This document shows, piece after piece, positions 20,208 to 32,270 of a DNA stretch of 64,000 nucleotides. The notes beneath the pieces were generated by a model. The model ran no database searches, had not been told where the DNA came from, and saw only the letters and a program-made list of their open reading frames with translations. Source of the stretch: Diphasiastrum complanatum (Eukaryota; Streptophyta; Lycopodiopsida; Lycopodiales; Lycopodiaceae); assembly GCA_029204225.1 (NCBI GenBank), contig MU832073.1, positions 1 through 64,000 of the forward strand. Direction: 5' to 3'. A program made the translations under genes and the position numbers. Numbering within the stretch: position 1 is the stretch's first letter; each line of letters starts with the position of its first letter.

Positions 20208-23200
20208 GCTCTTGCAAAGGAGCTTGTGAGGTCAAAGAGAGTCACTGATCGTCTGTATGAAAATAGAGCGCAGTTAAATTCCATATCGATGCATTTGGGA
20301 GAAAGTCTTGGTATTGTTTTTTCTCCATTTGATAGCATTTTCGCAAGTTATGGTTCCTTTCTGCATTAAGAAGAATGTTTTTTTTTAAGATACAAAAGCT
20401 TGTTTGCTTTTCGCTAAGGCTCTTTTTAATTATTTGTAAGAGCTGTTGAAACATTTAGATTTAGTTTTTTCACCAAGTTTGAGTTTATGGTTGTTCTATG
20501 CTCTGGTATTACACAGGAAAAATATATTTTTAAGCTGTAGATTATTGAAGCTAAATGAACAAAACTTTTGTTGTCAAGACATCTTGGGGACTGCGTTGAA
20601 TATACTAGTTTTCTTGGCTAGTTCCTCGCATTCACACATGAAAATTTTCTTGTTCTAATACATGTACGTAGCAGAAGGTTGCTATCAAGTATTCAATGTG
20701 TTTTAGTTTCATATCACATTCTTATATCCACAACCTATGATTGAGCTACTCTTTGTTTTCTTCAAGCTCTTAGAGTCACTTTTATTTGGTGTTGTTAAGG
20801 CAAGGCCCCTCAATGAAGGGTGACTATGACCTGTGAAATCTCCAATCTAGTACTCGAGCTCCTGGAAAATTTGAGTGCTAGGAAAAACAAGAGAATTAGC
20901 AGCCTCTACCCATAAAGGCTGAATTGCACCCAATTGGCTTAGTAGTATACAAGCCAAAATATAATTGCTCAAAAGGTAATGAGTGTTGCATATATCAACC
21001 GATGCAATAACTCACGGCCAATGATGTACATGTGAAGGTGAATGTAACGTTGGATCCAGCTTACTAGCCCAAGTAGCATTGGCAAGTTGAGCATGACAGT
21101 CAACTTAATCAGAAGGATTAAAAAGGGACTCGGGTAGTGGATCATAAACAGTCTGGGAGTCATTTGCAAGGTCATCAAGAATAAAATAAACAGCAATGGC
21201 AGTAGGGGGTTGAGGACACTTCCATGCAATATGTTTAGTATTCTTCTAGTTAAAACGTAAATGATTGTTGTTAACTTCAATCATCTCAGTGGTAGTACTA
21301 ACAATAGCGGAAAAATGAAACAACAGGTCGTGAGAAAGGGCGTCAAGGATTATGTGGATCAGATGAAGGAGGTGGAGAAATGGAGTATCTTTGCTATGAA
21401 GTACTAGGAAGGGACGTGGCATGGAAAAGAGAGGTAGGAAAAAGAAGGAAGATCATAACTAAGAGTGTTTTGCAAGCCAATAATGTATCGTGAAATGAGC
21501 TCCATCTTGTAAAGATTAGGAAATATGTAAATAGCTTTGTGAAATGAGTAGCGTAGGTAGACACATCACTTGTTTGGGAGAGTGCATGGAAATTGTCCTG
21601 CTGTTGTACAATCCACTAAGGATCGATCATAGCATTACAAGGGTCCTTCTTGAAGAGTTTGGAGATAAATGTGCCATCAAGTAGCAACAACTGTGAAATG
21701 AGCTCCCATCTCGTGAAGATCAAGAAATAAGTAACGAGTAATGTAGGTAGCCAGATCATTTGTTTTGCTACTTGATGGCAACAACGTATTGTGAAATGAG
21801 CTCCCATCTTGTGAAGATCAAGAAATAAGTAACAAGTAATGCAGGTAGCCAAATCACTTGTCTAGGAGACTGCATGGAAAATATCATGTTGTTGGACCAT
21901 TAATTGAGGATTGATAGCAATACGAGGGTCTCCTTGACCTCATACTTCGTAGTAAAGCTAGACTCAGGAATCTAGTGATAAACGTGCCATCAAGCGACAT
22001 GGCCATTCAATGTGGCTAACTGAATCTGTTGTGGTTCTCTTTGGAAACATAAGTAGGTTTCTAATTAGAACTAGAGTATACAGAAAGTTGGACTTTATCC
22101 TTATAATCCCTAGTAAATAATGGAGGTGAGTCAGACCTAGAAAATGGTGGTGCAGATGAGGTAGTAGGAACAGAATGAGCAATACCTTGAATGGAATTGG
22201 ATCAAGTCCACCTGAGCCACAATATTGGTAAGCCAAGAGTGGATCAACAAGTGGTGCCTCCATGTGAGCACACACAATGTCACCGAAAGAATCATCATCT
22301 AGGCTATGGGATCTTGAACCTTTCACCATACTAAAAATGGGATAGATGTACAAGGAGCAAGATACATGAGGGAGCGGACTTTGTTGTCAGCTCAACCATG
22401 CTCAGCGCACATAAATTACACTAATAGTAATCAAGATAATATCCAACAAATGAAAAGATGGAGATCACCTTTAAATAGGATGGCAAAAACGGGGTAGAAA
22501 TGAAGTGAACCATGGCTTCCCAAAATTCTAGCAATTAATGGAGGTAGAAGAATGTAAAAACCTCCACCAAATAGGGCGCTAGAACTACGAACTTGCCCAG
22601 CAAGCAATCATGGAGGAAAAAGAGCCAAAAGAGCCTCCAAATAGGGCACTAGAGATGAGATAAAGAACTCTCCAAAACCCAGCAAGGTAGCACACTGCAA
22701 TGAGGGTGAGAAACTTCTCCAAAAAGGGCAATAGACCCTCCAAAGTATTGTCCAAAAAAAGGTGATCAAATAATATTTGAAAGTGCCGACAGTGCTAGAG
22801 ATGAAGTAGTGGCTGTCTCAAAAAACCAGCAGCAAAGCATATGGGAATGATGATAATAAGCGTCCCAGAAGCGGGTGATGGAACCTCCAAAATGTTCAGG
22901 CAAATAGCAATGAAAAGTGTCAGAAATCCCTTCAATTAAAAGGCTGATGAAGCCTCCAAAGTGCTGTCCAGAATCAGCAAGAAAAGAAACTGCCTCCAAA
23001 CAGGGCGCTAAAGATAAACTGATAGTGCCCAAATATTGGAGCATAAAATGGGTAAAATGTGGTATGATGGCAATAATCACCTTGAAAAAAATTACATGAA
23101 GAATTAATTACAAGAAGAATGGCAAATAGCGCCCAAGTCTACTTTATTCTATGTTACTGTTGTGGGTATTTCCTGTACGATAATAAATTAGTGGGTCCCA

Positions 23201-26200
23201 CCACTAAAAACTACTGTTGGCCAATGGCTAAGGCTCTGCAAGCAATAGCAAAGGCAAGAGTCCTCCCTTGAAGAATAGTGATACCAAATTATAAGCCAAA
23301 AAATCATAGGGCCTAGAACTTTAAAATAGAAGCTTCTTGGTAATTGACCTAAGCTTATCCAAACTAGTTGAAAAGAGAGAAAATAGTGTGCCCTCCTAGA
23401 AGGTCTGCCCCCTCCCCATTAGAACCCCCACCCTAGGACCAAAATAGTAATAGTTGAGCCTTTGGGCAGTTTCGAAATAATTCATAAAAAAGGCTTTTAG
23501 GCCTGTACATGAATAAGAAAAAGCTCATGGTTATAGGCCTTGTACGGGTAGTCCATTATTCTATATGCAAGAGATGCTTTCGATATGAAATGACATGTGA
23601 GAGAGGTATAATACCCTTCTTTGGACTCATATTGCTTTTCGTATTTATAGTAGTGACCCATATCAACAATGTGTGCTCTTTGATTTTTTTCTTGTCTTGG
23701 ACATTGTTATTTATACTTGAACAAGACATATCAATTGTATTAGATATTAGATGATTTTAGAGTGCCTATTTAGAGTGACTTTTATGTTGTACCGTCACAC
23801 TATGGAGTTCCTCAGTCATCATGATTACCATGTGAGGGTTTGAGTAAGATAAAAATGAGGTACTAGACCTGACTAGCTCGAGTTAAAAGGGAACTTCGTA
23901 CCATGACTATTGCTCAAACCATCCTTAGTAGGCATGTTGACGCCCTCCCACTGGACGTGACTAACTTAGTAGTAAGGAATCGAAGCCTTTAGCTTGACAT
24001 AGTAGAGTCTCATTGCTATAGCAACGAGTCTCTTCCCTTCGGTCTGTTTGTAGGCCTGCTTTTTGTGACGGATGTTGGAAGAAGGAAAGAAGGCCAAATA
24101 GAGAAAACAACATTCGATAGATGCTACTATCGGGCTTTGGGGAAAGATCCTTCTTCTAACGTATGGCTACGCTTATCAAATTCGAACAAAACTATTACAA
24201 CAATTGCCACGTTCGATTCCACTTGATTCTAACTTTGAAATCATCAAAATCTGCGAGATTGATTTCATAGACAAACATAAACAGAGATAATATTGCTGTG
24301 TAGAAGTATTCAATAGCTCAGACAAAACTGTAAGAGAACAGAGAAGTATTCATTCATTGAGACATAATACTAAATGCAATAGAATTGTATAATTGATTCA
24401 GTAAGTAGCATGTAAAAATCAGATGAATAGCGAGCACAAAACAATAGTGGATGCAACCGCATACTCGAATCTAACTCTAAATCTCTGATTGTCTATGTCT
24501 GCTGCAATCTGCTAATTAGCAGCGCTTCAGCAATACTCTATGATCCAAGCTTCTAACTTGAGAAAATGATCAGTTATTTATACTAGTTAGGAATGCCGTA
24601 TGGGCTTATTCAAATGACAGTGAAAAGACAGTCGTTTGGCCGTTGATTGCAATTGGCACTTAGCCATATTGCGTTGTCACTTATCTAGTTAGGTTATCCG
24701 GTAATTACTTGCTAACAGTGATTAGAGCAAGTCGTTAGCTTTATAAAAAGTGGTAACATGATCAATTATCCTTCGACAATCAATAGTCGCTCGATAGTTG
24801 TCGTTGTCGATTCGACCCACCTGTTGGTGATTCTCGTGTATTTCTGCAAACTGTGCGATAATGCGAGTAAAAATGCAGAAACTGGATAGTGAATGGATGT
24901 AGATTAAAGATTGGACTATAAGGATAATAATCCAACAACTGAGTATACGGTGATAGGAACGACAAGTAGCATGTAAAAGGTGTGGTTCACGTGCACGTCC
25001 ATGGATCACGAGTTGGTGGTGAGAACGTCATAGCAAGGTTGTCATATGGAATGTGTTGGAGTGAATTTATGTCTGGAAGGCTTAGATGGAAAGGCCATTG
25101 AGGTACCTATATGGAGTGTTGTGGTGAGGAAGGCGGCATGTGTCTATCATGTGGAAAGTAGTGAAGCAATGAGGTGAGGGACTCCTAGTATATCCTCATA
25201 TAAGAGTGATTGAAGGTATATCTGGGTGCGCACATTTAAGGGAGGCGTGGTGAGAAGATCGCCAAGTAAAGATCCTCTCCGCCAAAAGGAGTAGTGTGGA
25301 GCCAAACCACCCAACCAACTGGAAGCCGAGAGTCAAACCCCAATCAACTTCACTCTCAAGCCACAGTGACTGAATACAAGAGAGGAGAGGTTTCAAGTGG
25401 AGGAGGGCGAGTTCCTATAGGTATATATAGACCTCTGGAGTCTAGGAATTTTCTTTCTAGGATCCTATTTCTCATCCAAATGCTTTTGATCTCCTCTACA
25501 TGCATATATAGCTGTCAATCACCAGGCACTATCTCCAGATGTCCTAATGGGTATGCCTGGGCCCTCACAAGGTTATTAACTACATTTCTGGCCTAGTCCC
25601 CGAAATGGCTAGGCGTAAGTAATAAACTAAAAAACCAATTTTCTTTATAATCCGAAACGGTCCACAATATTTGTTAGGCAACTTATAATGCTTTCCGGTA
25701 CGCATAGTTCTAGAATCTTTTGGAATTCTAAGATATACCTAGTCATCAACTTTAAAAACTCTAGGAGATCTCTTAAAATCGGCATAGTGCTTAGCTCTGT
25801 CCTGAGCACTAGGATATTATCACGTGCCACTTGCAACATTTTTCGCTTATGATGTAGGAAATTAGCAACTTAAAAACGGACTATAACTTGTAGCAGAATG
25901 TTTTCTTCTATTGTAAGCCCACTGAGACGGCCTGTGAGACACATATGTTGTCAACATATCCTCCATAGTTTAATTAGTTCTTTCAGTTTGTCCATCTGAT
26001 TTAGGATGATCGGGATGTTCTCTTTCACCGGTTCTCTTTGGATTATACATTGATGAGTTAGAGCGAGTCATCTCACAGTGTGGCGGGGCTGGATGTAGAC
26101 TTGGCACCATTTTGATTGCTATTCTCCTCTATGCGGATGATGTGGTACTTGTATCCCCGACCAGAGAGGGATTACAGTACAGGGATTTTGTACCAGATGG

Positions 26201-27815
26201 GGATTGGGGGTGAACACTACGAAGACCAAAGTTATGGTCTTCAACACTTCTCGGGCTTTCATGCAGCGCCAGGAGTTCACCCTAGATGGGCAGGCCTTAG
26301 AGGTAGTTTCCTCTTATACTTATTTGGGAATACTCTTTTCTGGTCCTAATTTAGCATGCGACAGGCGGCCACCACCCGACTTGGGAGGGGCACTCCTCTC
26401 TTGTTCAGCTTGAGCGGTTCTGCTTTAGGAAGCTCATCAGAGATGCTCGTAGTAAGTGTAGACTTTTTGATACTATTGTCACCCCCACTGCCATGTATGC
26501 AGCAGAGGCATGGTGTACTGGTCTCTCGTCATCACACTGGGCCAACATTTCACGATTACAGACCACTATGTTAGCTCGTATGATTCGGGCGAAGCCCTCT
26601 GTTCCGCACGAGATCCTTCTTGCAGAGTTTGCCGTTCCACCCATTTAGATAGATGCCGCTTTACATCTTATCACATATATTCAGAGAGTCCAGGCTCTGC
26701 CTGATGCAGATATGAGATATACACAGATAGCACTTGTTTCCTCACACTCACTTCATGACCAGGGCTATCGACTGTCGTGGTTCTCCCAGGCATCCCACTT
26801 CCTCCTTGAGTCATTTGGTATCCACATTACAGAGCTCCCCTCAGGTACTCATCAGTATATCAAGCGCGTCTTATATCGGGCATACCTCGATCATACTTGG
26901 AGACGACAACGTGGGGTTAAACCCGACTATTACGGGACTCACTTTATTGAGCTTGAGATAGCAGGGTTCCCAGTTTTGCCACACTATTTGGACTCAGGGT
27001 TATCACACTGCTTCAGATTTACATTGGGCCAGCTTCGTGTATCATCACATCAGTTGGCTATTGAGACTGGGAGATTCCAGGGTATTCCGAGAGCGGAGCA
27101 GATTTGTCAGTTATGCTCCTTGGATGAGGTGGAGTCAGAGGAGCACTTTATCTTTAGATGCCCAGTATATTACGAGATCAGAGGGAGATACCACTGTTTG
27201 TTCCGTGACACACCCGTCACCCTACGATCCCTCCTAGCCTATGAGGACTCCAGATGCGCCGCACTCATGATACGGGAGATGTTTATACTACGACAGGGGC
27301 TGTGTCAGACAGCCCAGCAGAGTCATGTTTCTCAGCCTCAGATCACTTCTTTCTTCTCCAGGAGGAGAGGACGAGACCTAGTATTTGATGATGATGATGA
27401 TGGTGATGATGACTTTCCTGCCATACAGATCGGAGACAGTGCCCCACACATACCCATGTTGCAGCACGAGCTACTCGACTTACCACGAGGAGACCTCTTC
27501 ACCCTCCTAGACGATGTCAGCGACCACCAGTGGCCCTCCATGCGGCCCGTATTACATCCTTTTACAGCATCAGCAGGACAGGATTGGATGATAGTGTCAT
27601 ACCCCACTCATGACTTTTAGCAGTATACATGCTCCCACATGTTTCATATATTATCACATCTATTTCAGTTCATAGCTTTAGATTTGTTATTTATGTTACT
27701 GTTTTGGAGATGTTTCATACGCTCCCATTGTTACCACATACTTGACATGTACATTTACTAGTCTTATATGCCTTTTGGCATGGAAAAGACATTAATAAAG
27801 CTTTCTTTCTTTCTT

Positions 27816-27869
<54 letters not shown>

Positions 27870-28790
27870 CCCCAAGGGTTTTATGATGGTGTTCTTGGGA
27901 TTAAAAGGTTGTTGCAAGTGCACATTAACATGGAATTATAATGCCTGATGATTAAGAGTTAGTAATCTAGTTTTTCTAGCATGCACAGTACCCTGTCTGC
28001 ATCCAAAGAGTAAAAATATATTTGAACTTAATGGTCATTGACTCATCTATTTACAAGTCTTATTCAATTTTACAGCTACTGCAAGGGCAGTTGGGCATTT
28101 ATCTAAAAGCGCAGACGTAATGAAGCTGGTCAATGGACTTATGAAAGCCCCAGAAATGGCAGTCCAAATGCAGGAACTTTCTAAAGAAATGATGAAGGTC
28201 ATTGTGCCGATTCTTCCCTCTTATGTTCAATGCTCCTATCTTTGTTTCTACTTGACCTTGTTTCTGCAATTGACTCTTCATAATTTATATGCTTAGTGTC
28301 ACATCTTTAGTTATGCAGGTGCTTTTCTTAAGACACTTTTCTGAACCAGCTTGGAATGCTTTTTTTACAGGCAGGAGTTATTGAAGAGATGGTGAATGAT
28401 GTTGTTGATTCAGCAATGGATTCTGAAGATATGGAAGAAGAGATTGAAGAGGAGGTTGACAAAGTTTTGTCAGAGGTGGCTGGAGAAACAGCAGCTCAAC
28501 TCCCCACAGCTCTTAGAAGAGAAAAACAGAAGCAGCCTGTCCAACAAGAGGTTGAAACAACTGAAGAGGTAAGGGCTGTATTCTGCTACATGGTATCTTT
28601 GCAATTTCAAGGAATTGAAGTTTGAGCACAAATACCAAAGATCTCTATGAGCATTGCTGCTGCACTTACGAATTTTTTTGTGATGTAACTGGAAATGAAT
28701 TGGCAGCAGCAAGCTCTAGCAGAGGGTGGCAGCAATGACGAAGAAGAACTGGAAGCTTTACGTGCAAGACTTGCAAATGTACGGTCTTAG
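20208..28790 (+). CDS. VPS24: VPS24/CHMP3-like ESCRT-III subunit, last four exons
   Basis: Exons 20208-20310, 28076-28197, 28371-28568 and 28707-28790 join in phase with AG/GT borders into about 168 residues, ending TAG at 28788. The product matches plant VPS24 from ALAKELVRSKR (about residue 66 of the roughly 229 expected) through NSISMHLGES, VGHLSKSADVMKLVNGLMKA and EDMEEEIEEEVDKVLSEVAG, to a C-terminal MIM1-type helix ELEALRARLANVRS. ESCRT-III proteins polymerise on endosomes to bud intralumenal vesicles, and the MIM1 end binds the VPS4 ATPase. The first ~65 codons are not found in the window, so the preceding intron must exceed 20 kb or the gene is 5'-incomplete here. The 7.8-kb second intron shown is full of transposons. 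No stop or shift is seen. Confidence 0.9.
20880..22440 (-). pseudogene. Gypsy gag relic Gy3, normal orientation
   Basis: A diverged relative of GyInv inside the VPS24 intron. Near the N-terminus (about 22330-22200) SLDDDSFGDIVCAHME aligns with the GyInv gag start. Near 21300-21200 the remains of a zinc knuckle (HIAWKCPQPP) and then DPLPESLFNPSD and CHAQLANATWAS match the GyInv acidic spacer. Everything is shattered by stops and shifts. Gag, leader and LTR are all on the minus strand in the usual order. Confidence 0.6.
22441..23286 (-). repeat. Gy3 leader and eroded primer-binding site
   Basis: Contains degenerate repeats built around CCTCCAAATAGGGCGCTAG (near 22562, 22633, 22712 and 22990), similar in style to the GyInv leader. 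At 23277-23288 the plus strand reads GTGATACCAAATT, a decayed initiator-Met primer site. Confidence 0.5.
23288..23560 (-). repeat. Gy3 5' LTR fragment
   Basis: Shares blocks with the GyInv LTR: AAAATAGTG...CCTCCTAG, the CCCCCACCC block, ATGAATAAGAAAA and AGGCTTTTAGGCCTG. Weak, but in the same order and strand and directly next to the primer site remnant. Confidence 0.5.
23561..24940. other. Intron DNA without recognised gene; LTR-like piece
   Basis: No coding frame is credible. A minus-strand TATAAATA near 24572-24580 inside AT-rich sequence (24100-24720) could belong to another LTR, but no second copy, primer site or tract is visible. Confidence 0.25.
24940..25200 (-). pseudogene. LINE-d: scrap of LINE ORF2 linker
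   Basis: The nucleotide stretch around GTGGTGAGGAAGGCGGC (25110-25127) aligns with LINE-a 8856-8875. The flanking translated bits (PHLLHATCRSYHRI versus PHLLRSSRRSYHHV in LINE-a) agree in order. Highly decayed and interrupted by stops. Upper boundary uncertain. Confidence 0.45.
25430..25625 (-). repeat. Copia-type LTR fragment, family shared with 31960, 57540 and 61640
   Basis: Contains CTCTACATGCATATATAG, then GGGCCCTCACAAGGTTATTA and GGCCTAGTCC. These blocks are shared, in order, with the copies at 31960-32270 and 57540-57940 and, inverted, with 61648-62030. The family is assigned from CoC, where pol precedes the LTR. Confidence 0.55.
25640..26015 (-). pseudogene. Gypsy integrase C-terminal relic Gy4
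   Basis: On the minus strand: DHPKSDGQTERTN near 26015, then MEDMLTTYVSHRPSQWAY, KHSATSYSPF, and after a gap RKMLQVARDNI, AKHYADFKRSPRVFKV and KLPNKYCGPF. This is the end of an integrase core plus the GPY/F module. Stops and frame breaks throughout. It is cut at 26016 by LINE-c. Confidence 0.75.
26017..26700 (+). pseudogene. LINE-c reverse transcriptase end and thumb
   Basis: Carries the catalytic YADD at 26130-26141 (AILLYADDVVLVSPTREGLQ), then after shifts TKTKVMVFNTSRAFMQRQ, SYTYLGILFSGP, LAEFAVPPI and an in-frame stop at about 26646. Several frame changes between 26180 and 26400 show decay. Confidence 0.82.
26712..27620 (+). pseudogene. LINE-c ORF2 C-terminal domain with zinc finger
   Basis: 302 open codons: LSWFSQASHFLLESFGIHI, GQLRVSSHQLAIETGRF, then a CCHC-like finger CQLCSLDEVESEEHFIFRC (27105-27161) as found at the C-terminus of plant LINE ORF2 proteins, and RGRYHCLFRDTPVTLRSL. 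Near the end is an acidic run encoded by GAT repeats (27385-27415). Collinear with the LINE-b C-terminus, but the tails after IREM differ. The finger probably helps bind template RNA in this class (inference). Confidence 0.82.
27801..27873. repeat. (CTTT)n(CT)n(C)n tail of LINE-c
   Basis: About five CTTT units pass into about 24 CT units and a short C run. It stands where a poly(A) tail would be expected and matches the orientation-corrected tail of LINE-b. Confidence 0.93.
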
Positions 28791-28960
28791 ACTTGGGTCA
28801 TGGAGCCTGTGTGATCCTGATGCAAACTATGTGATAAGTAAGCTTTCTTTAAATGGTGTGCTGTTTGAGATGCAAGATTGAAACCCCCGTTGCAAGAAAA
28901 ATTTGGAAGGCTTGTATGTGTGTTTAGTGGCCCAGACATCAATATATAATAAATTTTATC
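28791..28960 (+). other. VPS24 3' UTR with poly(A) signal
   Basis: Follows the TAG stop without coding potential. AATAAA lies at 28948-28953, a fitting distance for transcript cleavage soon after. Confidence 0.6.
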
Positions 28961-30116
28961 ATATCTCTCTTTTTGACAAAAGTAGTGGAATGCAGTACTT
29001 ATTGTTGAGTGCCACGGTTGTCACTTCTATTACATGCAAGCTCTTTAGCTGCTTGCTGGGGATGGTACATGAACCATCTGTATGTCATTAGGAATCTTAA
29101 GTTTTATGACATGGATACACTGGAGATTTCTTAAACCCAAATCATTTAGCTAGTTATTGTGAGATATATGCACCATTAGCAATGTGGTGAAGCATCCTTC
29201 TTCTCCAAGTGTGAATTATATGAAAATCTTCTTATCTAGATTAAATTGTTCTTGATCTATGAGAATTGTCTCTGCTATGTCATGTTTGGCGCACACAAAA
29301 TAATGATTTTTTGATTTCTATGGCGTAGTGCTAAAAATGGTTTCAAGTTTCAGACAAAAGCATGGGCTAGTTCCCATGGTTGCTTCTCATAAGGAGCTGA
29401 AGAACTATGAGCTACGTCCTAGTGACTTAAAATCCGAAGAGTAAGTCTACTATAAGATCCACCTCAAAAGCAACAGCTCCCAAGAGTCCCAACAGTTATA
29501 TAACAGAACAATTTACTAGGAAAATAAATTGCAAAATAGAAGCCAGAAAATCATCTGATTCTAGGCCAATGAAATCAGGAAGAGCAAGCTTTTGTAGACT
29601 TTTGAGTTAGGAGGAATTAGCTGAACATCTGAAATGCTTGAAATTTCAAACAAAAGCACAAGCATGATAAAGAGGTGAATCATTAAAGATTGAGTACAAG
29701 CTAAAATAGAAGCTAACACATGCAAGCAAAGTTCACAAGTGTTAGTAAGACAACTGACCTATTAATAAGACTGAAATTTCAACTTAAAGCAGGTAGCATT
29801 TGGAGTTAACAGTAAATAATCAGGTACCACAGTAAGAAAATCCACTGAATGACAACTAAACACTTAAACAAAAAAATCAAATCTGCACAGCTACAAGTAG
29901 GTCATTCTGAATCTGCTGGAGAAATCAGCTCTGATTTTTTTGATCTTTTTTTTAATTTTAGCAGAAGCAGGTTGAACATAAAGCTGAAAACCAACTGAGA
30001 GCAAAAATCACTAGCACATATTGAGAGCCACGATACAGCAATAACAAACCATTCTTTCAATTATCACTTATTAAGCAGGACACAGAGAAACAAGAAATTG
30101 GACTTTGACACAGAAC

Positions 30117-30119
<3 letters not shown>
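28961..30119. other. Intergenic, nothing recognised
   Basis: AT-rich with no coherent frame, LTR or RNA gene that I can identify. Confidence 0.4.

Positions 30120-30165
<46 letters not shown>
30120..30165. repeat. (GA)n microsatellite
   Basis: About 23 perfect GA units. No LINE 3' end adjoins it, unlike the tract at 16909. Confidence 0.95.
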
Positions 30166-30166
<1 letters not shown>

Positions 30167-30559
30167 ACTAAAAGGAATGGAAGACGACCAAACAAGCTTA
30201 CCATATAATAGAAAGTGTGCTAGAAACTAATTTGGGTACAATACAAGTGAAATATTTTAGAAGCACAACATATGGCATTTGGTTGACCACCCAAAGCTAG
30301 GGGCTAGGGGTCCACACAATCACCATGAATGCAAAACAACTTAAAGATTACATAGAGCACCAAGGAGTCTATAAAGATTGGGACTAGGCCAAGGGAATTG
30401 ACCCTTTTCCACCATGATTGAGGATGGGCAACCTCTAGAAAAAAGTGCCAATGAATTAATGATTATTATGCAGGATAAGATGGGCATATACTTGGCTTTT
30501 TCCCTTGTAATATTGCACTTGGGGTGAATTCTCAAGTTGTGACAATGAAAATCCATATG

Positions 30560-31000
30560 TAAGAAGAGGCAAAGATTAAACCTTGTGCCAACTACCTCCA
30601 CCTACCTTGCCACGTGGCTTCTAGAAAACACACCTAGAATGGGGCGCCCTCCTACACTCTTACTTCATCTTCAAATTCATCTTAACAACTCTTACAAACT
30701 TTTACACCTCACCCATGCACTCCACTTCATCTTTAGTTTATTTGGAGTCTTCCCCACACCTCATACACTTGTATTTGACACCTCACTCACTATGGAATGC
30801 TTCTCCACTCTCTATATAAGGAGAAACTCCCCCCCCCTACCAAGAGGATTCCAAGATTATGCTTTCTAGTTCTTCCTCTTTGTTTGTTTTGTGTAGGTGC
30901 TTTGGAGAAAGAACTTGAAGCTTTCAAGGAGATTATGCCAAATTTGGATTGGAGGCTTTGGAAACTCAAAACATCTACGCTCTATCCTCTTGGATTTCCC

Positions 31001-31004
<4 letters not shown>
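30560..31004 (+). promoter_or_regulatory. TATA-containing LTR-like or promoter-like segment
   Basis: CTCTATATAAGGAG (30811-30824) is a strong TATA box, with a CCACGTGG G-box upstream at 30610-30617. No gene start with a credible protein follows, and open frames are short. It could be a solo LTR piece or a promoter left by a lost gene. No second copy is in the window. Confidence 0.3.

Positions 31005-31047
<43 letters not shown>
31005..31047. repeat. (CT)n microsatellite
   Basis: About 21 CT units. Flanks are not LINE-like. Confidence 0.93.
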
Positions 31048-31051
<4 letters not shown>

Positions 31052-31959
31052 CACAATAAAGTAAATTGGTTCATTCCTCCACCTCGGCCCACTATTACCA
31101 AAAATCCAGCAACTCATTTATTATGAAACAAAGCTCTTTTCCCCCCATACTCGATCTTCCATAAATCAAGAACTCTCCATAATGATCTTATGATCCTGAT
31201 CCACGATTTCCACTACCAAACACCCCAAAAATTGGATGCATGCATTAAGTCCTTCTAAACTTTTGCATGTGTGCACTTTGCATGTAACTATAGTTTGCTT
31301 ATTTCCAGTTGCATGTCAAGTTTCAAAGTTGAAAATTTATCTTATATCCAAATATAAACTATCACCTAGCTCTCTTTTGAAAAAGCAAAGTTTTGCATTC
31401 TAGAAATGTCTCTAGCACAATCGTAAAATAAAAACATTATTTCATAGCTTCATGAAGCAAATCTATAAATTGTAATAGGGAATGCAAATGCCAATTTAGA
31501 TACATTTACCATATTTCCTAATTAGTAGAAGTTTGGCTGGCTATATATTCATTTGAGAATAGAATAGTTCATCGATGTAATATGTTTTCAAGGACAACTT
31601 TGTGAAATTTACAATTTTCCAAACAATTACTCACTAATACCTATGAATGCCACTCTCAATCAACTTCAATTCTAACAACTTCGAAGTCAGCATTAAGTCG
31701 AATCATTCAAGTCTTCAAACTCGACGTTTAGATTCGAATCGATAGGCATAGTACATGCATCGAGGAATTGATGTGCATCTTTCCACCAACCACCTGATTC
31801 CCATCACTAAATACTATAATTCAATCTCATAAAAGCATTAAAAGTTTTGATTATGCTCAATATCGATCCTTACTAATCAATTTTAGCCAAAATCATTAAA
31901 ATTTGACCAAAATATAGTCTCAATCCGATATTGAGTATATAAGCGCTTTTCATTATTAT
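31048..31959. other. Intergenic, nothing recognised
   Basis: AT-rich sequence with short open frames only. No similarity to the repeats elsewhere in the window was noticed. Confidence 0.35.
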
Positions 31960-32270
31960 TGATACTCTTCACATGCATATAGCCATCCACGCACTAGCTC
32001 CACTAATGTGTTTAGGCCATACCAACATATATGGACTAGCAACATCTGTGCATGTGCCCATGCAAGCCAGGAATATCCCAAAAGCACTTTTCATTACTAA
32101 TACTCTACACATGCATATAGCCATCCTAACCCATGCACTAGCTCCAGTAATGTGTTTGGGCCCTCACAAGGTTATTATTTACATTATTGGCCTAGTCCAA
32201 AATAACGAGGTGTGACCCATAATTTCGTGTACTAGAGTATCGTGTATCCAAATCCTATATGCAAGACGTG
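31960..32270 (-). repeat. Copia-type LTR fragment with internal ~130-bp duplication
   Basis: The block from CTCTTCACATGCATATAGCC to GTGTTTAGGCC is repeated about 130 bp later with few changes. It is followed by GGGCCCTCACAAGGTTATTA and TAGAGTATCGTGTATCCAA, which are shared with the LTR at 57540-57940. Confidence 0.6.

Larger units (their letters stand above)
26016..27804 (+). mobile_element. 5'-truncated LINE-c, plus strand
   Basis: Starts mid-RT with CSLSPVLFGLYIDE inside gypsy sequence and runs through the 3' UTR to ACATTAATAAAG at 27790-27800 and a (CTTT)n(CT)n tail. The same family as LINE-a and LINE-b, in opposite orientation. Compared with LINE-b it lacks the 5' part of the RT. It sits in the VPS24 intron, in sense with the gene. 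Confidence 0.87.

Noticed and set aside
24722-25009. 95-codon minus-strand frame considered as a host gene
   Set aside because: Its beginning matches the decayed LINE ORF2 linker, and the rest shows no conserved motif.
30585-30869. 94-codon plus-strand frame downstream of a G-box
   Set aside because: No domain. The TATA box lies inside the frame. Composition looks like non-coding CT-rich DNA.
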